A stretch of 64,000 nucleotides of DNA from contig NZ_CP009526.1 of assembly GCF_000969985.1 (NCBI RefSeq), positions 620,001-684,000 on the forward strand, written 5' to 3'. The position numbers and the translations under genes are program-made. The stretch comes from Methanosarcina barkeri str. Wiesmoor (GTDB lineage: Archaea; Halobacteriota; Methanosarcinia; Methanosarcinales; Methanosarcinaceae). This document shows, piece after piece, positions 18,390-28,019 of this stretch. The notes under the pieces are model-generated. The model was given only the letters and a program-made list of their open reading frames with translations, ran no database searches and was not told the origin of the DNA. Numbering within the stretch: position 1 is the first letter of the stretch; each line of letters opens with the position of its first letter.

Positions 18390-19113
18390 AATTGACGCAA
18401 ATGCGAACATCCAGCGTAATTACTTTCAAGCTATAAAAGGATTTTGTGAATTCATGGATAAATGCTTGATGAACTTATTCTGAAAGCTAAACAGGGAGCT
18501 AAACCTGGTTTGTTGATGAGATAGAGGCGCATTAAATATATCTCGTTAGTTTCAAGAAGGTTATGCTTAGGTAGGACTGTACTTTGATCCAGAATAAACG
18601 CCGTACAGTATTATATAGTATTCTTTGTATCTGTTGCCTTGGAAATCTCAGAAGTATTTCCAGTGTTTTTTCCATGAGTTTCTTCAAAATTTTGAGTTTA
18701 GCTATAATCACGAGGCTAAACAATGCAGCTAATCAAGGAGATATAGAGTATTCTTTGTTGCAACAATTAAAGGCATGACTATATCTCGTATCCGGTTTGA
18801 TCTAGAGAGTACTCCGAAAATGATCGCATTAAAGGTTTTTGAATCAAAAAACTTCCATTTTCGAAGAGGGATTTGCTACCACTTCACTGTATTACGTAAT
18901 GTGAACAGTAGTGCTGCAACTAAAACATACTACATAAAACTGACGATTGATACAAGATCAAATTTATACTCTGAAAGCAAACTAACCCTTCAAATTGAAA
19001 AAATGATATCAAGATCAAGGCTAAAGGGTAGTAGAGAATTCATTTTATATATAAAGGCGGATTCCACAAAATTTATTCAATACTTTATTTCTAAAGTTTC
19101 ACTGATTTTTTGA
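18390..19113 (+). pseudogene. decayed tyrosine recombinase/integrase
   Basis: Between S19e and frhA, translation in shifting frames recovers an archaeal integrase-like N-terminal SAM domain: QRNYFQAIKGFCEFMDK, then after a frame change ELILKAKQGAKPGLLMR, a stop, RRIKY, and so on. About 330 bp further, an open frame (from 18775) gives FDLESTPKMIALKVFESKNF, resembling the middle of XerD-type archaeal recombinases. Several stops and frameshifts interrupt it, so it is inactive. The second segment could be an unrelated ORF. Confidence 0.5.
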
Positions 19114-19482
19114 TTAATCAAGCTCTGAATTTTAATAAGTAATTTTTGAGTATATTTATGAGTCATATGTTTTGATAACTTCAAAGCTTTCTTTTTCATA
19201 GGAAGAATGCCAATTAATATAAATTTAAATTTATATATTGGAAAAAATATCCATATTATTTTATTTGCTTTCTTTATATAGATAGAAGGATTTATGTAAT
19301 ATCGCGTTTTCAACCATTTATCGTTATAAATCAAATATTTAATATACTGAGGTACTACGCGCTGGAGAAATTAAGAGGTTAACGTACTTCATGTACGAGT
19401 AACTATCTTAGAATTATCGCACAGAAAGTGCCTTAACCACGGTACAGCCTAAATAAAAACAAATCGAAAACGAGGCATACCA
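19114..19482. promoter_or_regulatory. frh operon upstream region
   Basis: AT-rich, no gene recognised. Several A/T-only runs such as TATTTAATATA (about 19334-19345) could serve as a TATA box. The ribosome binding site GAGGC lies about 8 bases before the TTG start of frhA. The start is decided by similarity of the protein N-terminus (MTKVVEISPTTRLEGH) to known FrhA proteins. Confidence 0.35.
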
Positions 19483-20853
19483 TTGACGAAAGTTGTAGAA
19501 ATCTCTCCAACCACAAGACTTGAAGGTCACTCCAAGCTCACCCTGAAGGTAGATGATCAGGGTATTGTTGAGCGAGGAGACTGGCTTTCTATCACCCCGG
19601 TCAGGGGTATTGAAAAGCTCGCTATAGGTAAGACAATGGAACAGGTTCCGAAGATCGCTTCTCGGGTCTGCGGTATCTGTCCTATTGCCCACACCCTGGC
19701 AAGCACCGAAGCCATGGAGGCTTCGATCGGCTGCGAAATCCCCACGGATGCAAAGCTCCTGCGGACCATTCTCCATGCCGCGAACCGTATCCATAGCATC
19801 GCCCTGCACAACATCCTGATCCTCCCGGACTTTTACATTCCTGGGACGGAAAAGAAGTTTAACCTGTTCGCCAACGAGCAGCCTGCCAGGAGTGTTATGG
19901 CTAGAATTGTCCGCATCCGCGAGATTGCACAGACAATTGGAGCCATCGCAGGTGGCGAGGCGATCCATCCATCCAATCCGAGGATCGGCGGGATGTACTA
20001 TAATGTGAGTCCCCGGGCAAAGCAAAAAATGGCCGACCTGGCGAAAGAAGGTCTTGTTCTTGTCCACGAGCAGATGGAATTCATGTTTGATGTCATCAGG
20101 AACATGCAGAACAGGGAATTTGTAGAGGTCGCAGGCAAACAGATCCCACTTCCTAAGAAACTTGGGTATCACAACCAGGGAGTTATGGCCACAGCTTCGA
20201 TGTACGGGTCATCCAGTCTGGATGATAATCCTACATGGGATTTCACTCGTTGGAAAGAAACCCGTCCATGGGATTGGTACATGGGTGAGGTAACAATCGA
20301 TCTTGAGGATCCAAGCTACCCGATCGGAGGTACCACGAAGATCGGCACTAAAGCCAACCCCCAGATGGAGGCCTGCACAGGTGTTCCTACCTACGACGGA
20401 CAGCCTGTTGAGGTTGGTCCGAGGGCAAGGCTTGCTACATTCAAGAACTTCGATGAGAAGGGTACTTTTGCCCAGCACATCGCCAGGCAGATGGAATACC
20501 CAGACTGCTGCTACACCATACTCAGGTGCCTTGACAACCTGAATACTTCAGGTAAGGTCCTTGCCGACCATATTCCCCAGGGAGATGGGTCCATGGGCTG
20601 GGCCGCGAACGAGGCTCCGCGTGGGAGTAATATCCATCTCGCACGGGTGAAGGACGGGAAAGTGTTGTGGTATGATATGCTTGTGCCTACCACCTGGAAC
20701 TTCCCGACCTGCAGCCGTGCTCTGACTGGAGCGCCCTGGCAGATTGCCGAAATGGTCGTCCGGGCCTATGACCCGTGCGTTTCGTGTGCAACCCACATGA
20801 TCGTGGTGAACGAGGAGGAAAAGATAGTCACCCAGAAGCTCATGCAGTGGTGA
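19483..20853 (+). CDS. frhA: coenzyme F420-reducing hydrogenase, large subunit alpha
   Basis: A 456-residue [NiFe]-hydrogenase large subunit starting with TTG. The N-terminal nickel ligands are in RVCGIC (Cys63, Cys66) and the C-terminal ones in DPCVSC (Cys432, Cys435), followed by ATH; the final 18 residues after His438 should be cleaved by the FrhD protease after nickel insertion. All four nickel-binding residues are cysteine; no selenocysteine codon is seen. The enzyme catalyses H2 + F420 = F420H2 in the cytosolic or membrane-associated FrhAGB complex. First gene of frhADGB; frhD starts at or next to its stop codon. Confidence 0.97.
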   Translation: MTKVVEISPTTRLEGHSKLTLKVDDQGIVERGDWLSITPVRGIEKLAIGKTMEQVPKIASRVCGICPIAHTLASTEAMEASIGCEIPTDAKLLRTILHAANRIHSIALHNILILPDFYIPGTEKKFNLFANEQPARSVMARIVRIREIAQTIGAIAGGEAIHPSNPRIGGMYYNVSPRAKQKMADLAKEGLVLVHEQMEFMFDVIRNMQNREFVEVAGKQIPLPKKLGYHNQGVMATASMYGSSSLDDNPTWDFTRWKETRPWDWYMGEVTIDLEDPSYPIGGTTKIGTKANPQMEACTGVPTYDGQPVEVGPRARLATFKNFDEKGTFAQHIARQMEYPDCCYTILRCLDNLNTSGKVLADHIPQGDGSMGWAANEAPRGSNIHLARVKDGKVLWYDMLVPTTWNFPTCSRALTGAPWQIAEMVVRAYDPCVSCATHMIVVNEEEKIVTQKLMQW

Positions 20854-20858
20854 AGGGA

Positions 20859-21338
20859 ATGGAAACGCTGTACTCCGAGATTGTGGTGGCAGGCTGCGGC
20901 AACCCACTTTTTGCAGATGATGGGTTCGGACCTGCAGTTGTGGAGAAACTCAAGGACCTCAAACTTCCAGAGAATGTCACGGTTGTTGACGCAGGGCTCG
21001 GGGGTCCACATTTTGTTTTTACTCTTCTCAACCCTGAGTCTACAAAGACTCTTATTATTGTGGACATTGCGGACTTTGGTGGGGAACCCGGTGAGCTCAG
21101 GTGGCTCTCTGTTGATGAGCTTCCAGTGGGGAGCTACCGGGACGCCCACTCATGGGACCTGACCGAGCCGCTCCAGTACATTAAGGACGATATCCGGATC
21201 CGTGTCCTTGCATGCCAGAAGAAATACGTTTCTTCTCCCGAGATGGTCATCGGGATTACAGACGAGGTACAGAGAGCCATTCCAGACGCTGTATCCGAGA
21301 TACTAAAGGAAATCGGAGTGAACTATGGGACTGCTTAA
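20859..21338 (+). CDS. frhD: hydrogenase maturation endopeptidase for FrhA
   Basis: A 159-residue protease of the HyaD/HycI/FrhD family. The metal-site residues recognised are the Glu/Asp of GCGNPLFADDGFGP and the second Asp in VDAGLGG, plus a C-terminal-half His in DAHSWDLTEPL. It trims the C-terminal peptide of FrhA once nickel is in place. Start ambiguous: ATG 20859, or GTG 20850 overlapping the frhA stop. It overlaps frhG by 14 bp. Presence of D rather than another second gene marks this as the frh-type operon. Confidence 0.94.
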   Translation: METLYSEIVVAGCGNPLFADDGFGPAVVEKLKDLKLPENVTVVDAGLGGPHFVFTLLNPESTKTLIIVDIADFGGEPGELRWLSVDELPVGSYRDAHSWDLTEPLQYIKDDIRIRVLACQKKYVSSPEMVIGITDEVQRAIPDAVSEILKEIGVNYGTA

Positions 21339-22206
21339 CTCCATCGAGAAAACCATGGGCAAGGAAGCAAAGCTCGCTCTGGTTGCGATGGAGAACAAGG
21401 CGGAAGCTACAAAGGAGAAAAAACCAGTGACAAATAAGATTAAGATCGGTCATGTACACATGAGCGGCTGTACCGGCTGCCTTGTGTCTCTGGCCGACAA
21501 CAACTTAGGACTCATCAAGATCCTGGACGACTATGCCGACCTCGTATACTGCCTCACTCTCGCTGACGTCCGGCACATCCCAGAGATGGACGTTGCTCTC
21601 GTCGAGGGATCGGTCTGCCTCCAGGACCATGAATCAGTGGAGGACATAAAGGAGACGCGGAAGAAATCTAAGATCGTGGTGGCCCTCGGTTCCTGCGCAT
21701 GCTACGGGAACATCACCCGGTTCAGCCGTGGCGGGCAGCACAACCAGCCACAGCACGAGTCTTACCTCCCAATAGGGGATCTCATTGACGTGGATGTTTA
21801 CATCCCAGGATGTCCCCCGAGCCCGGAGCTTATAAGGAACGTCGCTGTCATGGCGTACCTGCTTCTTGAAGGGAACGAGGAACAGAAGGAGCTTGCAGGC
21901 AAGTACTTAAAACCCCTCATGGACCTTGCGAAGCGTGGCACTTCCGGATGTTTCTGCGACCTTATGTACGATGTGATCAACCAGGGCCTCTGCATGGGCT
22001 GTGGCACTTGCGCTGCATCCTGTCCAGTGCATGCGATTACTCTTGAGTTCGGGAAGCCTCAGGGCGAACGTGACCTATGTATCAAGTGCGGTTCCTGCTA
22101 TGGCGCCTGCCCGAGGTCGTTCTTCAATTTAGACGTGATTCCTGAATTTGAGAACATCAACGAGATAATTGCTAACGCGCTTAAGGAAGGTGAGAGTGAT
22201 GATTGA
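21325..22206 (+). CDS. frhG: coenzyme F420-reducing hydrogenase, small subunit gamma
   Basis: A 293-residue small subunit carrying three iron-sulfur clusters. The proximal-cluster region starts with SGCTGC (Cys49, Cys52) and continues with GSCACYG and PGCPPSPE; two ferredoxin-like [4Fe-4S] motifs near the end are CMGCGTCAASCP and CIKCGSCYGACP. Electrons pass from FrhA through it to FrhB. GGAG lies seven bases before the ATG at 21325, inside frhD, so translation is coupled. Overlaps frhB by 8 bp. Confidence 0.97.
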   Translation: MGLLNSIEKTMGKEAKLALVAMENKAEATKEKKPVTNKIKIGHVHMSGCTGCLVSLADNNLGLIKILDDYADLVYCLTLADVRHIPEMDVALVEGSVCLQDHESVEDIKETRKKSKIVVALGSCACYGNITRFSRGGQHNQPQHESYLPIGDLIDVDVYIPGCPPSPELIRNVAVMAYLLLEGNEEQKELAGKYLKPLMDLAKRGTSGCFCDLMYDVINQGLCMGCGTCAASCPVHAITLEFGKPQGERDLCIKCGSCYGACPRSFFNLDVIPEFENINEIIANALKEGESDD

Positions 22207-23074
22207 AGATCCGTATCTTGGCAAATACGTGACATGCGTTTCGGCACGGAGCACGGACAAAGAGATCCTCAAGAAAGCTCAGGACGGCGGAATCGCCACC
22301 GCTCTCATGGTCTATGCCCTTGAAGAAGGGTTCATTGACGGAACTATTGTTGCAGGCGAGGGCGACAAACCCTGGCAGCCAAAGCCGGAAGTTGCGATGA
22401 CCCGTGAGGAAATCCTTAAGGCACGAGGAACTAGATACAGCATCAGCCCCCAGATCTCCTGGCTCAAGGAGGCTACACGGTCCTTTGGCCTCGATAAGGT
22501 CGGGGTCACCGGCGTTTGCTGCCAGATGCAGGCAGTGAGGAAGGCTCAGCTTTATCCTATCAATATGCGTGATGTCCCGGGCAAGGTTGCTTTTACAGTG
22601 GGGCTTTTCTGCATGGAGAACTTCCCGTACAAGTCCTTGCAGAGCATTGTCGAAGACCACGCAAACCAGAGCCTCGGCTCCGTGAAGAAGATGGAGATCA
22701 CGAAGGGCAAGTTCTGGGTCTATACTGAGCGTGGAAACGTTGCCACTGTTCCTCTTAAGGCAACCCACAAGTACGAGCAGCCAGGCTGCCATGTTTGTCT
22801 TGATTATGTTTCTAACCTCGCCGACATTTCAACCGGCTCGGTCGGAAGCCCAGACGGCTGGTCTACGGTTTTCATCCGCACCAAAGTCGGAAACGAGATC
22901 TGGTCAAAGGCTGTTGCAGACGGCATGTTCGAGACAAAACCCATTGAGGAAGTCAAGCCCGGTCTCGATCTCCTCAGGAAACTTGCGAAAGAGAAGATCG
23001 AAAAGAACCAGAAGACAGTTGAGGAGCGCAAGACTTTCGGCGTCAACAAGGGGCTACGGAACCCTTACGCCTAA
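22199..23074 (+). CDS. frhB: coenzyme F420-reducing hydrogenase, beta subunit
   Basis: A 291-residue flavoprotein of the FrhB/FdhB family holding FAD, one [4Fe-4S] cluster and the F420-binding site. Typical regions are KKAQDGGIATALMVYALEEG near the N-terminus, GVCCQMQAVRKAQ, and the CHVCLDYVSNLADISTGSVG stretch that contributes cluster cysteines. The ATG at 22199 follows AAGGTGAG and lies inside the end of frhG. It completes the FrhAGB enzyme. Followed by a GC-rich hairpin terminator. Confidence 0.97.
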   Translation: MIEDPYLGKYVTCVSARSTDKEILKKAQDGGIATALMVYALEEGFIDGTIVAGEGDKPWQPKPEVAMTREEILKARGTRYSISPQISWLKEATRSFGLDKVGVTGVCCQMQAVRKAQLYPINMRDVPGKVAFTVGLFCMENFPYKSLQSIVEDHANQSLGSVKKMEITKGKFWVYTERGNVATVPLKATHKYEQPGCHVCLDYVSNLADISTGSVGSPDGWSTVFIRTKVGNEIWSKAVADGMFETKPIEEVKPGLDLLRKLAKEKIEKNQKTVEERKTFGVNKGLRNPYA

Positions 23075-23124
23075 AACTCCTCTTTTTTTGTCAGCGAAGC
23101 TATTGTATTAGCTACGCTGAATAC

Positions 23125-23149
23125 GGGGATGGGATTGGTTCTCATCCCC
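23125..23149 (+). terminator. frh operon terminator hairpin
   Basis: GGGGATG (23125-23131) pairs with CATCCCC (23143-23149) across an 11-nt loop, about 50 bp after the frhB stop. The rest of the 385-bp gap up to the next gene is AT-rich without a recognisable gene. Confidence 0.6.
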
Positions 23150-23459
23150 AAATTATGATTTCACTGTTTTATCCTGATATGATTTCGTAAATTCAAAAAT
23201 TGTGGCATATTCTCTGAGCGGTAGGATACGAACAAGATGTTAAAAATGTTAAAAAGTTCGTGTTTATTAAAGAATATTCAAAATAATGATAAAAATAATT
23301 GATTTTTGCTTAAAATCCTAACGTTCTATAACAAAATATTCATATTTGAAAAACGGTAAAAATTCTGAGACGAAATTATTTTAGGACAAAAAAGTATGAA
23401 ATAATTTTTTATTTTATTCAGATTGTTTCATGAAAAAAGATTTATATTTTTACATAAGG

Positions 23460-24350
23460 CTAGTCCTGTTCAGATGAATCTTCTATATGCACACATTTAA
23501 TGATATTCTTACTTAATTTAGCAGCAAATAGAACATTATTTACAAGTTCTCTGACAATCTCTTTTTTAAACTGTTGTGGTACATTATTGTTTTTACATAT
23601 ACGTATATCCTGTGCAGCATTGCTTAAAAAAATTTGAATTTCGATGACGTTCGTTGTTATTTTTGGTTCAATATAGTTTTGATATTTTATTTGGAATGTA
23701 CTAAATTTATTATATCCTGATTCAAGTATCTTATCCCAACTACCATTTAAAATTCGGGAGGAGATGTTAGAGTAGTTAATGTTATCTTTATTAGAGCTTT
23801 CAATATTTTCGTCAAATATATCATCAATTTTTTTATGTTGATTAGGATCCTGATTAGGGACAAAGCCAAATAGCATAATTGCTAGATTAGTTTTCAAATT
23901 TTCTGACTCTCTAACTAACTCTTTATATGCTTCATTCTTTATAGGCTCCCATCTACGGTCTTTTTCATCTTCACTTATTTTATCTAATAAAATCCCAATT
24001 AAAGTTACAGAAAATATGCCGCATACTAAATTTTCGACCAGAGTTCCAGATTTAGAGATACCATTTATATGATAGTTATCAGAGTCCATAAGTGAAAAAA
24101 AAGCTTTTGTACTGATAAGAATACAATTATCGAATGATGAACTAGATGATTCTACATAATACAGAGTCGAAAAAATAAGTACAATTATTGTAGCAACTGG
24201 AATAGAATAAATCAAAATATATCTTAAAATGTGGAAGGCATGTTTGTAAACTTCCCTCCTCTCTTTTTCTAAAAGGATTCCGATTGTCATGCCTATGCAA
24301 AGTAAGAAAATAAGGTCGAAAATAAATATCATTTCCAAAACATCCACCAT
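23460..24350 (-). CDS. hypothetical membrane protein with C-terminal cytoplasmic domain
   Basis: A 296-residue protein I cannot assign. Three hydrophobic segments are visible at about residues 6-25, 40-64 and 106-122. Between the second and third is a loop with SFDNCILISTKAFFSLMDSD that resembles the pore-helix region of two-TM ion channels but lacks a potassium selectivity motif. The C-terminal 170 residues are charged, AT-rich in codon use and probably cytoplasmic. It is divergent from the Mrr-like nuclease gene. A membrane-effector role in defence is speculation from the neighbour. Confidence 0.7.
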   Translation of the reverse strand: MVDVLEMIFIFDLIFLLCIGMTIGILLEKERREVYKHAFHILRYILIYSIPVATIIVLIFSTLYYVESSSSSFDNCILISTKAFFSLMDSDNYHINGISKSGTLVENLVCGIFSVTLIGILLDKISEDEKDRRWEPIKNEAYKELVRESENLKTNLAIMLFGFVPNQDPNQHKKIDDIFDENIESSNKDNINYSNISSRILNGSWDKILESGYNKFSTFQIKYQNYIEPKITTNVIEIQIFLSNAAQDIRICKNNNVPQQFKKEIVRELVNNVLFAAKLSKNIIKCVHIEDSSEQD

Positions 24351-24528
24351 GCCTTTTTATTTTCTACATTCTTAGAAAGCAGGGTTCTGTTAAGTCTTCG
24401 TCTGCTACAGTATAATGGTCATTTTCTATAAGGCAACTAATACTAATAAAATTGCTTCAATAATATTAGCAGACAAAAACTTAACAGAGACTTATTTATT
24501 AAAATGATTATCAACTATGGTGAGGAAT

Positions 24529-25452
24529 ATGACACGTAAAGGTCGCGAATTAGAAGAATTAGTAGCTATCTTGGAGAAAGGACTAAGCGGCACAGATGTA
24601 AAAATCACCTCTCCTGATTTTATTGAAGATATAGTTATAGAAGATAAGAGAGAAGTTGACGTCTCATTGAGATTTAATATGGGTTCTCACGATTTTTTGT
24701 TGGTTTTTGAATGTAGAGATCGCAAAAATACAGAGGATGTTACATGGATTGAACAACTCGCAACAAAAAGAGACGATATATGTGTGAATAAATTAATTGC
24801 CGTATCGTCAAATGGATTTTCGAATAATGCTAGAAAAAAAGCACATGCAAAAAATATTGAATTAAGAACATTAAAAGAAATAGATCCCAAAGAAATATTT
24901 GGGTGGTTTCAAGTAACGGAGATAGATGTTATTAACCTACGATGGAGTCTAATAAGAGCATTTATTGTTAAACATGAGTCACTAGATACTACTCAAATTG
25001 ATGAATTAAAGAAGTTCATTAAATCACTTTCAGGTGATTTTCTTTACAATAATAAGTTTATACTTGATCCGAAAGCTGAAGACGTGTTAAGTATAAGTGA
25101 TTGTGTATCATATAACTCTGATAATATAAATAGAGATTTCAATCCCACTGAGGAAAAAAAGATCATTCAATTCAAATTAAGACCACAAAGTGAAGAAGAT
25201 TGTTTTTACATATCGACTACTGACACGTTAATAAGAATTGAATGTATTGAACTTGAGTTGGAGATTTGGCAGGAATTTTACGTATCTAAAATTGTTTCAC
25301 CATCTTCATACGATAATGAAAAAAAACAGCTAGCTCAAATTGTGAAGTTTGAGGATATTGAAATTGGTGGGGTTAAAAAATCTCTTAAAACTCATCTGAT
25401 GATTAAAGACGATAAAGAAACACTAGAATTTTTCTTAAAGGATAAAGGTTGA
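24529..25452 (+). CDS. Mrr-like PD-(D/E)XK restriction endonuclease family protein
   Basis: A 307-residue protein with an N-terminal nuclease-like fold (about residues 1-120): GRELEELVAILE helix, then KREVDVSLRF with the catalytic Asp, then LLVFECRDR where the usual E-x-K is E-C-R, and a GFSNNARKKAHAKNIEL segment typical of RE_Mrr proteins. The C-terminal half is of unknown function. ATG 24529 is preferred because GGTGAGG lies six bases upstream; ATG 24517 would add four residues. The K-to-R change leaves activity uncertain. A role in cleaving foreign or modified DNA is likely from the family. Confidence 0.7.
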   Translation: MTRKGRELEELVAILEKGLSGTDVKITSPDFIEDIVIEDKREVDVSLRFNMGSHDFLLVFECRDRKNTEDVTWIEQLATKRDDICVNKLIAVSSNGFSNNARKKAHAKNIELRTLKEIDPKEIFGWFQVTEIDVINLRWSLIRAFIVKHESLDTTQIDELKKFIKSLSGDFLYNNKFILDPKAEDVLSISDCVSYNSDNINRDFNPTEEKKIIQFKLRPQSEEDCFYISTTDTLIRIECIELELEIWQEFYVSKIVSPSSYDNEKKQLAQIVKFEDIEIGGVKKSLKTHLMIKDDKETLEFFLKDKG

Positions 25453-25742
25453 AATCTTCGCAAGTCATTAACGGATTGAGGTTCGTTTTTGAATTCACGT
25501 ACTCACAAGTAATAACTATTTCACCTGACTCTGAGAGACGCACAATCATACTTTCAAGGTCATTAGAACCTCAAGGTGAGCCCGGAAATTAATCCCAGTA
25601 TAATAAATTAATAAGAAAACAACTGTATATGTAGAAGAAAATAACAATGTCCAATCAGAAAATTGTCAAGTAGGCGAAAGGAAGAACGGCTTTAAAGTCA
25701 CAAGAAGAAAATTTATTAAGTTGATGGCTCATAAAAGATACA

Positions 25743-26221
25743 ATGTCTGATGAGAATAATGCAGAACACGAAGTATCAAATATAATGAAAGAACTGCAGC
25801 CAATAGCTTTCTTATTCTCAGTATGTATGGTTGTTGCAGCTTTTTATACAAATAATGAAGTAAATAAAACTGATTTAGCCAATGTTTTGATGGCTTCATT
25901 GTTTTTCTTTTTTGCATATATTGGATTGTTTTTCTCAAAAAAAACTGATTTTCGTTGGTTCATGTATTTTGGAGAATTTTCTCTAGCAATCGGTGCGATA
26001 TATGTTTATAAATCTTTAGTTGGAATAGCTAAAATAATAGATCAAGCAGCCATTGATACAAATTCTCTATGGATTTATATCGTTTTATATTCTTTCTTTT
26101 TGATTTTATTTATGTACTTATCTAATAAAGTAAAAAATGAAGGAATATATTTTTGTAAATTATTTTTTCATATAAGTTTGATCTTGTTTTGCTTTTATGT
26201 AATTTTATTACTATGGGAGCG
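25743..26221 (+). pseudogene. 5' part of a membrane protein gene interrupted by an IS200-type element
   Basis: From ATG 25743 an open frame encodes a protein with four or five hydrophobic segments (about residues 18-37, 45-62, 73-88, 103-122, 138-155) and no recognised family. The frame runs into the left end of an IS200/IS605-type element at about 26221 and stops inside it. On the other side, from about 26930, an open frame continues with two more hydrophobic segments to 27220. The two parts together would make a protein of about 255 residues. Confidence 0.6.
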
Positions 26222-26929
26222 CAGAGGGTCACGAATACCCTGACCTTTAGGTCGGGGATGAAGTGAACCCTCGCTGGCTGTTTTATATTCGCATAACTGT
26301 TTCAATCATCAGTTCTTTGTAAAATAAAGTTTTTTTTGGCACCATAACCACAGGTGGTGCCAGCCACCTATGGCTAGGATGTGATATAATGTTGGAACTA
26401 CGTAGTTTTAGCCATGGCTATGGTCAGATTACCTACCACATCGTGTTGGTACCTAAATATCGATACAGTATATTCTACAACAAGCGGATTAAAAAGGATT
26501 GCGAGTTGATTCTCAGCAGTATTTGCATGGAAAAAGGCTACAAAATTCATGCAATGGAAGTTGTAGATGATCATGTTCACTTGTTTCTAGAGTTTCATCC
26601 AAGTACTTCTCTATCAGAGGTAATTCAATACTTGAAAGGAGGAAGTTCTTACAGACTTTTCAAGCTTCATCCTGAAATGAGACACCAGTATTGGAGTGGA
26701 AGTCTATGGTCAAGTGGAAAGTTCTATCGATCTGTTGGGAATGTAACTGCTGACACAATCAAGCATTATATTAAGGAATCGCAGGGAAAAACGAAAACAG
26801 AAGCTCAATCACAGAGGTTAAAAAAATCCGGGCAACGTAGAATTAATGAGTTCTAAGTACCAAAATAACCGGGCGGGCGGCCCGAAGCATACCCCATCCT
26901 TTAGGGTGGGGTGGCCGCACGCAATTTGA
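26222..26929 (+). mobile_element. IS200/IS605-type insertion sequence with tnpA only
   Basis: About 0.7 kb. There are no inverted termini; instead each end has a short imperfect hairpin, CCCTGACC-TTTA-GGTCGGGG near 26238-26256 and ACCCCATCC-TTTA-GGGTGGGG near 26891-26911, as expected of single-strand Y1 transposition. It contains one gene (26389-26856) and no tnpB. It lies within a membrane-protein gene. Exact ends are estimated from where the flanking frame resumes. Confidence 0.8.
26389..26856 (+). CDS. tnpA: IS200/IS605 family transposase TnpA
   Basis: A 155-residue Y1 (HUH) transposase. The HUH motif is DHVHLFLEF and the catalytic tyrosine lies in ADTIKHYIKESQ. ITYHIVLVPKYRYSIF near the start is typical of IS200 TnpA. 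It cuts and joins single-stranded element ends via a phosphotyrosine link, recognising the terminal hairpins. Intact; presumably active. A decayed relative of its C-terminus is at 35498-35587. Confidence 0.93.
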   Translation: MLELRSFSHGYGQITYHIVLVPKYRYSIFYNKRIKKDCELILSSICMEKGYKIHAMEVVDDHVHLFLEFHPSTSLSEVIQYLKGGSSYRLFKLHPEMRHQYWSGSLWSSGKFYRSVGNVTADTIKHYIKESQGKTKTEAQSQRLKKSGQRRINEF

Positions 26930-27220
26930 TTTGGGCTACAATTAGTATTTCAATATTCTGAATATATTAGAGCACTGGTTTCAATTTCATTACGAAATAC
27001 AGTTATGATATGTTTAATTCCAGCACTTTCATTTTATCTTCGGGAACTTAACTTATTCAATGTAAAAAAAGTAACATCATTGGGAGAAATAGCCAGTTTA
27101 ATTATTGGCGCCTTGCTAGTAGTGATTGGTTTTGGGCTACTAACAAGCGTACCATCGATGTTCTATGAAGTAGTATCTATTTTCATACTTGGCGCTATGT
27201 ATTATCATAGAGAAAGTTAG
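26930..27220 (+). pseudogene. 3' part of the interrupted membrane protein gene
   Basis: The frame is open from TTT at 26930, immediately after the IS right end, to the stop at 27218-27220. It encodes LVFQYSEYIRALVSISLRNT, then two hydrophobic segments (MICLIPALSFYLREL and LIIGALLVVIGFGLLTSVPS) and a short tail. There is an ATG at 27005 that could start an independent 71-residue peptide, but the open, sensible sequence upstream of it argues that it is the continuation of the gene beginning at 25743. Confidence 0.55.
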
Positions 27221-27872
27221 TAAGAGAAGTATCCTGCGCTTTTTAATAAGAATTGATATTATTAATTTCTTGATACTATTAAGTAGTTTTATAAGAAAAG
27301 TACTGGATTTTGAAGCCTGTTACCTAGTGCATTGATTCTAAAGTATGTCAGGTATGAATTTTTTGAAAATCACTGAAAGCACGGAAGACACGGAAATAAG
27401 TAGTAAAGGCGTGTTTCTTCCGTGCTTTTAGTGTTTTCCGTGTTTTCCGTGGTTGCAATATCCAAATTGAATCCTCTGCAATCGATTGCGTTTTCCGTGT
27501 TACAGAATTCCATCTGACTTTAAAATAATATTTGCGTCATAAGCTGTGATTATTTTCTTATTATGTATGTATTTGAGAATCGATGCACGGTATCTATGCT
27601 GGTCGGTTTACAATGAGGTAACTTTCGAGTTTGCCCTGAGATATGCTTTTTTCCGTGCTTGTTTTCCTTTTTGTCTTCAGATGGAAAACACATCTACCTA
27701 AAACTTACATTCTGATACAGATGTCTCTGCATTCTGAAATTAGATGATGGGAGTCTGCCAGACAGGATTAACTACAACTACGTGTTTAGTGCTTTTGGAA
27801 TAAAAACAAAATTGAATGTTGTTCGGTGGACAGTCACGATGTCTCATCGAACTAACAAACTGGGCGGTTTGA

Positions 27873-28019
27873 ATGAAGATAATCTATACGAGATCATATA
27901 AAAGTTTGTCCGAATCGGTCGACGTTCATGTCGAGTTTGAACCACGTGTGCCTAAAGAGCTGATTATCTCGATGATTCCCATCATCGTAGTGATTCTAAA
28001 GAGTCATTTGTTTCTTTGA
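27873..28019 (+). CDS. possible small membrane peptide or gene fragment
   Basis: A 48-codon ORF from ATG 27873 to TGA 28017-28019. The product has a polar N-terminal half (VDVHVEFEPRVPKE) and a hydrophobic C-terminal half (LIISMIPIIVVILK). The good amino-acid composition suggests coding origin, either a tiny single-pass protein or the end of a lost gene. No family recognised and no clear ribosome binding site. Confidence 0.25.
   Translation: MKIIYTRSYKSLSESVDVHVEFEPRVPKELIISMIPIIVVILKSHLFL

Noticed and set aside
18775-19113. Independent 112-residue gene upstream of frhA
   Set aside because: Its first third continues the recombinase similarity of the broken segments upstream and the rest has biased, repeat-like composition.
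23460-24350. Potassium channel
   Set aside because: The pore-like loop lacks a TVGYG-type selectivity motif and the helix count is three, so it is left as hypothetical.
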